Source: Planctomycetota bacterium
GTDB taxonomy: Bacteria; Planctomycetota; UBA8108; UBA1146
NCBI GenBank assembly: GCA_014240375.1
Contig: JAAZXB010000002.1
Coordinates: 1-64,000, forward strand
DNA: 64,000 bases
Direction of reading: 5' to 3'
Each line of letters opens with the position of its first letter. Position 1 is the stretch's first letter. Below the pieces are notes generated by a model. That model was not told where the DNA came from and did not search any database. It saw only the letters and a program-made list of their open reading frames with translations. Shown one piece after another: positions 35,629-43,900 of this stretch. Position numbers and translations under genes: made by a program.

Positions 35629-36987
35629 TCATTTCCCCAGACAAAAGCGTGAAAATATCAGGTCCAGTACATCTTCGGGTGTCGATTCTCCCGTCACCTC
35701 CTCGAGATGGCGGAGAGCATCTTTCAGATCCTCGACCAGCAATTCAGGGCCCGCATCCGCCTGAGCGATGGCGAGCGATAGCCGATCTCGGCAGGTCGAC
35801 ACCAGTTGCCACTGGCGAGCATTGAATCGCAAGGCATCGCTTCGTTGCTGTCCCGCTGAGCGGGCGCTCCAGGCCACAAGATGCTGACGTAACGCATCGA
35901 TCCCCTCGCCGCTTTTCGAACTGACCCTGGAGGCTTCTGGCAGAAACTGCGGATCGACAAATCGTTCCCGATCACACTGCGTCAATACCGGGCACACCCT
36001 GGAACTCCACTCCTCAGGCAAACTCGCCCGTTCCTGCTCGATCTCTGCAGCATCTCGCGAGCCATCGATCACCCACACGATCGGATCGTCCGCATCGACC
36101 ACATCCCTGGCTCGCTCCAGCGCGCGACTCTCGACCTCCCCCTGCGCCTCCCGATCCCCGGGTAAATCGAGGATCTCGACCTCTCGCCCGGACTCCATCA
36201 GGAGCCCACGGACCGCATCTGTGGTGGTCCCTGCAGCAGCATCGACGATGGCCAGTGCTTCTCCGGTGAGGGCATTGAGCAGTGAAGATTTCCCCGCATT
36301 GGGCCGCCCCCACAGCAAGATCCGAGGAATCGCTCCAGCGACCGAACCCGCTGACCTCGCTCCCAGCATCTGATCTAGATCCGCCAGGATCGGTTCGAGC
36401 AGCACCCGTGCCTGTTGAGATCCAGGAGATTCCACCTCTTGCTCGGAAAAATCGAGCCCCGCTTCCAGCACCGCCAGGACTTCGAGCAGTTCAGCCGCTG
36501 CAGAACCGATCTGACCGGCCATCTCCCCTTCGAGAACCCTGCGCACCGCAGCCACTGCTGTGCGGTCCTCCGCCTCGATCAATGCCGCCACCGATTCGGC
36601 ACGACTCAAATCGATGCGGCGATTGAGAAATGCGCGTCGTGTGAACTCTCCGGGAGTCGCGGGCCGTGCGCCAACTTGCTCGAGCTTCGCGAGGATTCCA
36701 TCGAGGATCGCCGGCGTTCCCGGCAGTGCCACCTCGACACCTTCGTTTCCTGTCCATGAAGAACCACGTTTCCACACCACGGCTACTGCGGGAGTCGGAG
36801 GAGCATCCACATCCCAGGTCAGATTTACCCGTAGCGGGGCCCTCGGCAGCAGGTCTTCGGCTCGCCGAGGAGGAGATTCGACCATCAGGTCGATGAATCT
36901 AGCGGTGGCTTCGGTGCCATCGAGTCGAAGCAGCACCATCGGTGCCGGGGGAGGTGGGCTGGAAAGGGCGAAGATCACTTCTTCCAC
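35629..36987 (-). CDS. mnmE: tRNA uridine-5-carboxymethylaminomethyl modification GTPase MnmE
   Basis: A 452-residue GTPase that works with MnmG to modify the wobble uridine (U34) of certain tRNAs. Order of domains: folate-binding N-domain (PGTPAILDGILAKLEQVGAR, EFTRRAFLNRRIDLSRAE), helical region, and inserted G-domain with GRPNAGKSSLLNALTG (about 227-242), DAAAGTTTDAV, DLPG and a degenerate NKxD region (VLTQCDRE). It ends in FCLGK, the conserved C-terminal Cys motif needed for catalysis. GTG start with GAGG upstream. It follows yidC by 10 bases. The usual NKxD is replaced by TQCD, an oddity in the guanine-recognition element. Confidence 0.93.
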   Translation of the reverse strand: MEEVIFALSSPPPPAPMVLLRLDGTEATARFIDLMVESPPRRAEDLLPRAPLRVNLTWDVDAPPTPAVAVVWKRGSSWTGNEGVEVALPGTPAILDGILAKLEQVGARPATPGEFTRRAFLNRRIDLSRAESVAALIEAEDRTAVAAVRRVLEGEMAGQIGSAAAELLEVLAVLEAGLDFSEQEVESPGSQQARVLLEPILADLDQMLGARSAGSVAGAIPRILLWGRPNAGKSSLLNALTGEALAIVDAAAGTTTDAVRGLLMESGREVEILDLPGDREAQGEVESRALERARDVVDADDPIVWVIDGSRDAAEIEQERASLPEEWSSRVCPVLTQCDRERFVDPQFLPEASRVSSKSGEGIDALRQHLVAWSARSAGQQRSDALRFNARQWQLVSTCRDRLSLAIAQADAGPELLVEDLKDALRHLEEVTGESTPEDVLDLIFSRFCLGK

Positions 36988-36997
36988 GGCACGCCTC

Positions 36998-38914
36998 TCA
37001 GCGATGGCTCACCTTGCCCTTGCCCTTGCCATTGCCAGGACGACCGGGGCCTTTGAGGCCCGCCGGGCCACGCACAGGATCCGTGGAGCCAGCGGTTGCC
37101 GATTCTCCACCCGAGGTACCGGTCGCCGGGAGGATTCCGGCAGCACGCAAATCGCGGCGAATCATCTTCTGCTCGAAGATTCCAATCAACGCAGAAGTGA
37201 TGAAGTACACCATCAACCCGGCGGCGAAGGAATAGAAGATGAATCCGAAGGCGATCATCATGAACGACATCATCTTCTGTTGGGCCTGCGCTTGAGGATC
37301 TTCGGATTGCGGCATCATCTTTTGATTCACGAGAGTGACGATCACGTACATGATCGGAAGAATGTTGAAGTAGTTGCCGAGGAACGGCAATGAAAACGGC
37401 ATCATCGCCAGCATGTCCGGTCGAGTCAGATCGTCGATCCAGAGAAAACTGGCCTGCCTCAATTCGATGGCGATGGTGAAGGTGTTGATCAATGCCAACC
37501 AGATCGGCAACTGGAGGAAGATGAAAAGGCAACCGCCAAACATTGCGGCCGGGTTCACCCCCTCACTCTTGAACAACTCCTGAATCTTTCTCTGTTGTTT
37601 CGGAGCATCGTTCTTGTAGCGCTCCTTGATCTCTTCCATCTGCGGCTTCAGTCGAGCCATCCCCTGCTGCTGAATCTGCATCTGGCGCTGATTCTTCTTG
37701 TTGACCGGATGCAGGACTCCCCGGATACAGAAGGTGAGCAGGACAATCGACAGACCCCACGACCCGACCAGGCCATCGAAGGTTCGGAGCAACCACAGGA
37801 ATGGACTGACCAGCCAGCCGAAGAAACCGTAGTCGATCAATTTCGTGGCGCTCCAGGAACTATGCTGATCCAGAACGACAGGGGATTTTGGTCCGAGAAA
37901 CACGGCATACTCGTGGGGAATCGCCGACTCGATTTTGCGTCGATATCCGATTTTCAACGGCCACCCCTGCAATAGGCGCCCGTCGACGCCATCGGTGGCG
38001 AGGGCCTCGAACTCTGCTGTCCGTTCACCTGGACGAACTCCAACTGCCAGCAGACCCAGTGCTGGAGCAGGCGAATCCTGGGTCGCAGCCAATGGCCGAA
38101 TCACTTGAGCAAAGTAGTTACTCTCGAGCCCCACCCAGGCGATGCCATCTCTACGGATTTCTCCCGATTCAATCGCCTCCACCTCGTGATGATCGACCTC
38201 TCCGATCTGACCATCGCGAGCGCGAGTCGCCGCCACCCACTGGTTGGGATAGGCCGCAGCCCGTCCAGAAACATCGTAGCGAATGCGCTCCGCTCCGAGT
38301 AACTCATAGCGAATATCGGTGGCGGCGGGCCAGTCCCCCTCGAAGGTCACCGAGGTGAACAACTCGTATCCTTCTTTCGGCAGCGAATAGCTACGTATCA
38401 CACTTCGCCCCGCCGGAAGATTGGTGCGAAAGGTCACAGAGTTGTCGGTCGATTCGACCACCTGCCAGATTTTTTCAGCCAGATCCACTCCCAATGAAGG
38501 GACCTGCAACTCCAGCGCGATTCCGGACATCAACGCTGGCGAGATCAATTGCAGCGGATCCTCGGACCCGACTTCCTCGCGATAATCGGGAAGGATCGCA
38601 TGGGTCAGGGCCGCGCCACGACTGCTGAGTTCGACAACCAGCACCTCGTTGGTCAGAGAGAAGAGTTCCTCCTCCAGCAACTCGGTGGGTGCATCGACTG
38701 CGGTGGGTGAATCGACCGCGGTTGGGTCCGGTGCTCGGGAGAGGCTACCATCGACGGCAGGAGTCCCGAGGGTCTCCGCAGCAGGTTTCGAAGCAGTGGA
38801 ACCGACCTTCGCAGGATCATCTGTCGGCAAGGGACTCGGCGGCCGGATCCAGTCCAGGTAGATGAACGAGATGGCAAAACAGATCAACATCGTTTGGAGG
38901 AATCTCTTGTCCAT
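36998..38914 (-). CDS. yidC: Membrane protein insertase YidC
   Basis: A 638-residue inner-membrane insertase. N-terminal anchor MDKRFLQTMLICFAISFIYL, a large periplasmic domain (about 60-370) with PSLGVDLAEKIW and YRRKIESAIPHEYAVFLGPK, then the conserved five-helix core: YGFFGWLVSPFLWLLRTFDG, SWGLSIVLLTFCIRGVLHPV, MARLKPQMEEIKERYKND, PAAMFGGCLFIFLQLPIWLAL and SFMMIAFGFIFYSFAAGLMV. The tail is Gly/Lys-rich, as in many YidC proteins. Directly between a phosphoesterase gene and mnmE; the common neighbours rpmH and rnpA are not in the window. Confidence 0.95.
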   Translation of the reverse strand: MDKRFLQTMLICFAISFIYLDWIRPPSPLPTDDPAKVGSTASKPAAETLGTPAVDGSLSRAPDPTAVDSPTAVDAPTELLEEELFSLTNEVLVVELSSRGAALTHAILPDYREEVGSEDPLQLISPALMSGIALELQVPSLGVDLAEKIWQVVESTDNSVTFRTNLPAGRSVIRSYSLPKEGYELFTSVTFEGDWPAATDIRYELLGAERIRYDVSGRAAAYPNQWVAATRARDGQIGEVDHHEVEAIESGEIRRDGIAWVGLESNYFAQVIRPLAATQDSPAPALGLLAVGVRPGERTAEFEALATDGVDGRLLQGWPLKIGYRRKIESAIPHEYAVFLGPKSPVVLDQHSSWSATKLIDYGFFGWLVSPFLWLLRTFDGLVGSWGLSIVLLTFCIRGVLHPVNKKNQRQMQIQQQGMARLKPQMEEIKERYKNDAPKQQRKIQELFKSEGVNPAAMFGGCLFIFLQLPIWLALINTFTIAIELRQASFLWIDDLTRPDMLAMMPFSLPFLGNYFNILPIMYVIVTLVNQKMMPQSEDPQAQAQQKMMSFMMIAFGFIFYSFAAGLMVYFITSALIGIFEQKMIRRDLRAAGILPATGTSGGESATAGSTDPVRGPAGLKGPGRPGNGKGKGKVSHR

Positions 38915-38928
38915 CTGGGTCTTTCTCC

Positions 38929-39681
38929 TCAGCGCCCTTCGGTGAGACGCAGTGCAAGGTTTTCAGGCAAAGGTGTTCTCTTGAATCTTCTCATCGTCTC
39001 CTCGATCGGATAAGCGATTCTGCGAAACTCTACCTGGTCCTGCTCGACGATCACATAACTGGCGCGGGGATCACCGTCACGGGGTTGTCCGACGGATCCC
39101 ACGTTGATGATCGAATTCCCGCTCCCGAGTTGATATTTGCCGTCCACTTCTTTGGGTGTGATGAACCGAGGTCCCTCTGCGAATATTCCAGCGACATGGG
39201 TATGACCGACGAATGCAGTGGAAGGGCCGTAACTCTCGAACAATTCATTCACCTTGGCTGGATCATCTTTACAATCCTGAACGAACAGATACTCGCGAGT
39301 CGGTTCACGCGGTGTGCCATGAGCCAGGAAGATGTCTCCCTCTTCATGAGTCTGCTTCATCGAATCCAGATGTTTCCACAGCGATGCGTTCTCTTCTCGA
39401 GGTCGATCGGAACTCATCAATTGCTGCTTGGTCCATTCGACCGCCGCCTTGGCCCGCGGATTGAATCCGATCGGATCGAACAGCACGGCTTCCTCGTGGT
39501 TACCGAGCAGGTTGACCTCGAACTTCTGACTCAACTGGAGACACTCACGCGGTTGAGGACCGTAGCCAATCACATCGCCCAGGCAGTAGATTCGATCGAC
39601 CCCTGCTCCCGCGATATCGGCGAGAACCGTCTCTAGAGCGGGCAGGTTGGCATGGATATCGCTGATGATGGCAGTGCGCAT
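38929..39681 (-). CDS. Calcineurin-like metallophosphoesterase (YfcE/MJ0936-type)
   Basis: A 250-residue cytosolic phosphoesterase. The dinuclear metal motifs are complete: SDIHANLPAL (D-x-H), CLGDVIGYGPQPREC (GDxxGYGP), LLGNHEEAVL (GNHE), FLAHGTPREP and FVGHTHVAGIF (GHTH). The GYGP form belongs to a bacterial group of small predicted phosphodiesterases of unknown substrate. It is 14 bases upstream of yidC and probably in the same operon. ATG start; no signal peptide. Confidence 0.9.
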   Translation of the reverse strand: MRTAIISDIHANLPALETVLADIAGAGVDRIYCLGDVIGYGPQPRECLQLSQKFEVNLLGNHEEAVLFDPIGFNPRAKAAVEWTKQQLMSSDRPREENASLWKHLDSMKQTHEEGDIFLAHGTPREPTREYLFVQDCKDDPAKVNELFESYGPSTAFVGHTHVAGIFAEGPRFITPKEVDGKYQLGSGNSIINVGSVGQPRDGDPRASYVIVEQDQVEFRRIAYPIEETMRRFKRTPLPENLALRLTEGR

Positions 39682-39713
39682 CGTCCCCCTGATTCCGACT
39701 GGTCGAGGCCGAT

Positions 39714-39736
39714 CCTGTCGGAATCTGTCCGACAGG
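39714..39736. other. Perfect 9-bp stem-loop upstream of the phosphoesterase gene
   Basis: CCTGTCGGA, a five-base loop, then TCCGACAGG. It is 33 bases before the phosphoesterase ATG and after the radC stop. No T-run follows on either strand, so it may be a regulatory hairpin or a terminator of another kind. Confidence 0.55.
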
Positions 39737-39879
39737 GGGCAACCAGGATATTAACCGCTCGATCCGCTGGATCCAGCGAAGCCAGGAGTTGGCCTCCAGA
39801 GGAGAATCTCGCACTTCCTCTACCCCCTGGTGAGTGCAGCGAGGATTTTCTCGGCCCAAAGCAGCGATTTCTCGGCTGT

Positions 39880-40638
39880 TTAGCGGGCCTGCCCCACGGA
39901 CCAGGGGCCACACCGCTGATTGCGCAACGATCGCCACTCACCTCGACCCAGAATGATATGGTCCACCAGCCGGATTCCGAGCAACAACCCACATTGGTGG
40001 AGCCTTCGGGTCACTGCCAGATCCTCGTCGCTCGGTCCGGGGTCTCCAGAGGGGTGGTTGTGCACCACCAAGATGGAAGCGGCAGCCAGCCGGATGGCAC
40101 CGCGAAAGACCTCTCTCGGATGAACGATGCTGCTGGCGAGGGATCCGATGGAAATGATCTTTTCACCCAGCAGACGATTTCTCGAATCGAGCATGATCAC
40201 CATGAAGAACTCTCTCTTTTCCCCCGAAAGCCGTCGAGAGCAGTGGTCGTAGACTTGCTGAGGATCGTGAAAGAAACTGCCAGTTCGCCACCGAGGAAGA
40301 GTCGCTCGTCGCCCCACCTCGACTGCGACCGCCAGTTGTACAGCCCGTTGCCGCCCAACACCCTGCAACTGGAGGAAATCGATGGGGTCTGCGGCTCCCA
40401 GCCGATCGATGACCGCCGCCGCGGTCTCGAGGTCATCCTCACTGGCCGCAGCGACAGAGCTGCTGGCGACCGCCGGTACTGCCGGTCGTATTCCAAGTAC
40501 CTGTAGCAACTTTGTATCCGAAAGGGAACTCACCTCACCGCTGAAGATCTTCTCGGTCGTGATCTCGTCCGTCGCGGGGCAGCGGTGGCGAAGCCGTGAA
40601 GTGAAATCACCACTCCCACCTCTCCTGCTCGATCGCAT
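39880..40638 (-). CDS. radC: RadC-family (JAB/MPN-like) protein
   Basis: A 252-residue protein whose C-terminal JAB-like metalloprotease fold carries the JAMM-type motif HNHPSGDPGPSDED, and EFFMVIMLDSRNRLLGEKI and IVHPREVFRGAIRLAAASIL. The N-terminal part has EKIFSGEVSSLSDTKLLQVL (the usual ALSDAELLALLL region) and the helix-hairpin-helix GVGRQRAVQLAVAVE. The role of RadC proteins is uncertain despite the name. I chose the ATG at 40638 (GGTGAG nearby). The frame remains open to 41019 and crosses two tandem repeats whose units are 15 and 12 bases, so a longer N-terminus is conceivable. Confidence 0.82.
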   Translation of the reverse strand: MRSSRRGGSGDFTSRLRHRCPATDEITTEKIFSGEVSSLSDTKLLQVLGIRPAVPAVASSSVAAASEDDLETAAAVIDRLGAADPIDFLQLQGVGRQRAVQLAVAVEVGRRATLPRWRTGSFFHDPQQVYDHCSRRLSGEKREFFMVIMLDSRNRLLGEKIISIGSLASSIVHPREVFRGAIRLAAASILVVHNHPSGDPGPSDEDLAVTRRLHQCGLLLGIRLVDHIILGRGEWRSLRNQRCGPWSVGQAR

Positions 40639-40659
40639 CGTCTGAATCTCACCATCAAT

Positions 40660-40704
40660 GCTCACGACATCTTTGCTCACGACATCTTTGCTCATGACAT
40701 CTTT
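40660..40704. repeat. Three 15-bp tandem repeats upstream of radC
   Basis: Copies of GCTCACGACATCTTT at 40660, 40675 and 40690; the third differs by one base (C to T). On the minus strand in the radC frame they would read as SKDVV-type pentapeptides. They lie 22 bases upstream of the chosen radC start. Confidence 0.9.
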
Positions 40705-40768
40705 GCTTTCGAGATGAATGGAATCGACCCCCGTCGTTTCCCACTGCGGGGAAGTGCATCTGCGCGTA

Positions 40769-40828
40769 TCCAATGAATCATCCAATGAATCATCCAACGA
40801 GTCATCCAACGAGTCATCCAACGAGTCA
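40769..40828. repeat. Five 12-bp tandem repeats upstream of radC
   Basis: Two copies of TCCAATGAATCA followed by three of TCCAACGAGTCA, perfectly spaced. On the minus strand in the open radC frame they translate to a repeated DDSL/DSLD tetrapeptide. The region is between the lipoprotein stop at 40922 and radC. Confidence 0.92.
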
Positions 40829-40857
40829 CCCCTCCCAACAGGCCCCGGATGATGAAG

Positions 40858-40890
40858 GGCCCGGCAGCCCCGGATAGGGTTGCCGGGCCC
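40858..40890. terminator. Strong GC hairpin after the 1676-residue lipoprotein gene
   Basis: GGGCCCGGCA and TGCCGGGCCC, a perfect 10-bp stem with a 13-base loop, 32 bases after the lipoprotein stop (40922) on the minus strand. It lacks a following T-run, so intrinsic termination would be weaker than at the other hairpins. Confidence 0.55.
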
Positions 40891-40921
40891 TCCATGGACC
40901 GGATGTGGACTGCCGTCGGGA

Positions 40922-43900
40922 TCAAAGACCGTCGGGAGTCGGATCGGTCCCGGCATCGGGGAAAGGAATCGCCGGTGGAGCACCACCGGAGAAGAGGAAA
41001 CTGGCCAGTAGCACCGCATCTCCGATGTGAACCACTCCGTTATCGTCGACGTCTGCCGAATCGAGAATCACCGGAGTCGATCCTGCTCCCGCGACGTAGC
41101 CAGCAATCGCAGCGACATCCGCAATGTTGACCGATCCATCACAGGTGGCATCTCCACGGAGGAAAATCCCATCATCGATGTAGTTGAATCCGCCCGGGAA
41201 CGATTGCAGTACCGATCCAAAGTTGTCGACAAAGATCAGGTCCACCACTGCCGGCTGATAGGAAGCAGGGATCACCACGGTCGCACTGGTGCCATCCGGG
41301 CTCACCACCACCGAAGTGGCGGCTTGATCACCGAAGAGCACTCCCAATCCTGTCGGAAGTCCGGCTCCGGTGACCGTCATCTCGCCCATACCACAAAGGG
41401 GTGACTGGGCGGGATCGTAGCCATCGATGCTGGTCAGGTAGTAACTGAACCCTGCCGGGAGGGTTGCCGATCCATACTGGGTGGAGATCGAAACATCGAC
41501 ACTCCCCGTCGCGCCAGAAGCGGCTGGAGGTGTGGTGGCGAGAATGGTTCCTGTATCGACGACAATCACGGTCAAGGCGGGTTGGTCGCCGAAGAAAACA
41601 TCCGTATCCACGGTGAAGCCAGTTCCGTTGAACAGCACATCGGTGCCCCCGGCGACCGGACCCGTGGTCGGGTCGATGGACAACAAGGTCGGCGGCTGAG
41701 GATCGGAAAGCACCACGAACTCTGCTCCGATGGTGACAGGATCGATGGAGGTTGCCTGGTCATCGACGAAGATGTTGGTGACCGAGGAATTCGCCGTCAA
41801 GTGTTCGCCGAAGACTACATCTGTCGATAGCCCCTGGGGAGCTCCCGGGGAGACCATGAATCGGAAGTAACCCAGTTCCGCTCCGAGCGACGAGGGGATA
41901 CTACTGAATGCAGAGATCACCGATCCAAATGCGGTCCCCGCGGAGGCATCGATTCCGGAGAAGAACGCGGCGAAGGGCCCACTCAGGTCTTCACCCACGG
42001 TGCCGATATTGCTGACCTCGAGGCAAGTCAGGATCGCTGGATCCCACTGCAAGACCACGCTGTAGCCGGTCAGATCTTGCTGCCAGGCGCCGCGGGCCCA
42101 CACCACCACTTCCTCACCAGGATTGAGCACTGCAGGTTCGATGAAGAGTGCATTACCCGAGACGCTGACTCCACCATCGAGGAGTGCCGGCTCGGTACTG
42201 GGGCCGCCGGCTGCAGGTTGCAGGGTCGCCGACACGATGTGGCAGAGCGCCGATCCAAGGAGTGAGAAGTCTGCCGGGATGTTTCCAGAAAGGGTGGCCA
42301 AGATGGCGGAGTTGGAAGGGTCCACAGATGCACCCTCCACCTGAAGCGTCAGGCGGCGGAGTCCGGCGAAGGTTCCGAGAGGCTCATCGGTGGTCGAGAT
42401 CCCCGTCGGAGATACTCCGGGCACGAAGACCGAGAGATCTTGCAGTCGGGTCGAATCGTAATCGACCACCAAGGACCAGCCAGAAGTCTGTTCCAGCAAC
42501 TGACCCTGGAGGTCGATGCTGAAGGGACGACCGACGACTACGGTTGCAGAATCATAGAAAACTCTCTCGCTGAGGGAGACGGCGCAAGCCGCCGATGGCG
42601 CCGGGTGATGGAGGCCCTGGTTGAAGTAATCCCCCACGACGGTGTAGGTCCACTCTCCGGCACCCGCAAGATCAGTAAAACTGGTCGAGGTACCTTCAAG
42701 AAGGAAGTATTCGATGCTTCCGAGCGATCCCGTGCGCTCCACGATGATCTCATCGTACTCGAAGGCGGTGGGCCCGTTCTGCCAGGTCAACTCGACGCTG
42801 GCACCGGAGCCTGAGCACTGAAGGTTGGTGGGAGGTGCCAGCGGAACACTCACTTCAGGAGCATTGCTGACATTACTGGCTCCGCCGTCTCCGTACGCCT
42901 GCACCGAGAAAACGACCAGACCGGGGAACAGATCGTTCGCCACAAATTCGGTCTCATCTCCGGCCAGACTGGTCACCAGTACTCCATCGGCCAACAGGAG
43001 CAGCTGGTCATAGGATTCGCCATTGAACCAGCTGATTCGTACATCGTCATCTCCGATCAGAGCGGCACTCACATCGGAAGGTGGGACCGTGGCTCCGCCG
43101 CCGGCATCCGTGACGCTGCACGGGGCACCCGCAGAACTCTGGGATCCCGACTGGATCGACTTCAACTGGTAATCATGAGCGTTCAGATCGCTATCATCGT
43201 TGTAGGAGAGCAGGGTGGAGCCGAGCTGGGCGATCAGGTTTCCATCTCGACGCAATTCCCAGCTGGTGGTTCCACTGACAAAACTCCACGACAAGAACAC
43301 CCGCTGGGGCAAGCTCACCAGCCTCTGGCATTGCAGGTCGGGTACCGGGATGACCGTCACCTGACACTGGACAGGCACCGATTCGATTCCCGACGACAAC
43401 CCGATGAGGGTGTAATCGATGGTTCCTTGGGTGATATCGCTATCGGTGAAACTGGTCGAGGTACCGGTAAGGGCAGCCAGCAGAACACCATTCTTGTAGA
43501 TCTCAAGACCGCCAAGGCTGTCGTAGGTGATCGGATTGGTCCACTCGAGGAGCACTCCATCGACACCACCCACCGCCGAAGGTTGGCAGGTCAGTTCCTC
43601 AGGAGATGGTGTCGTCGATTCGATGGAGACGACCCCCTGTGCGGCGGAAATTTCGGCCCCGATGAGGGCTCCGTCCACCTCGAGGATGGCCTGGTTGGAC
43701 CAGGGCACCCCATCGATCAGCAGTCCATCTGCAAGCTGGTATGCCGCCTCTCCGAGCAAACTCGGTTGGGGCTGGAACACGAAGCGGGCGATGGGCAACC
43801 CACTCCCCGCAGGAAGGTATCCATTGATCACCAGTTCTGCCGCAGCCACTCCGTTTTCCTGATCGATGTGTTCGATCACCTCGACCGATCCGAAGGGGAA

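Noticed and set aside
40660-40828. Possible short CRISPR array
   Set aside because: Units of 12 and 15 bases are adjacent without spacers and no cas genes are nearby.
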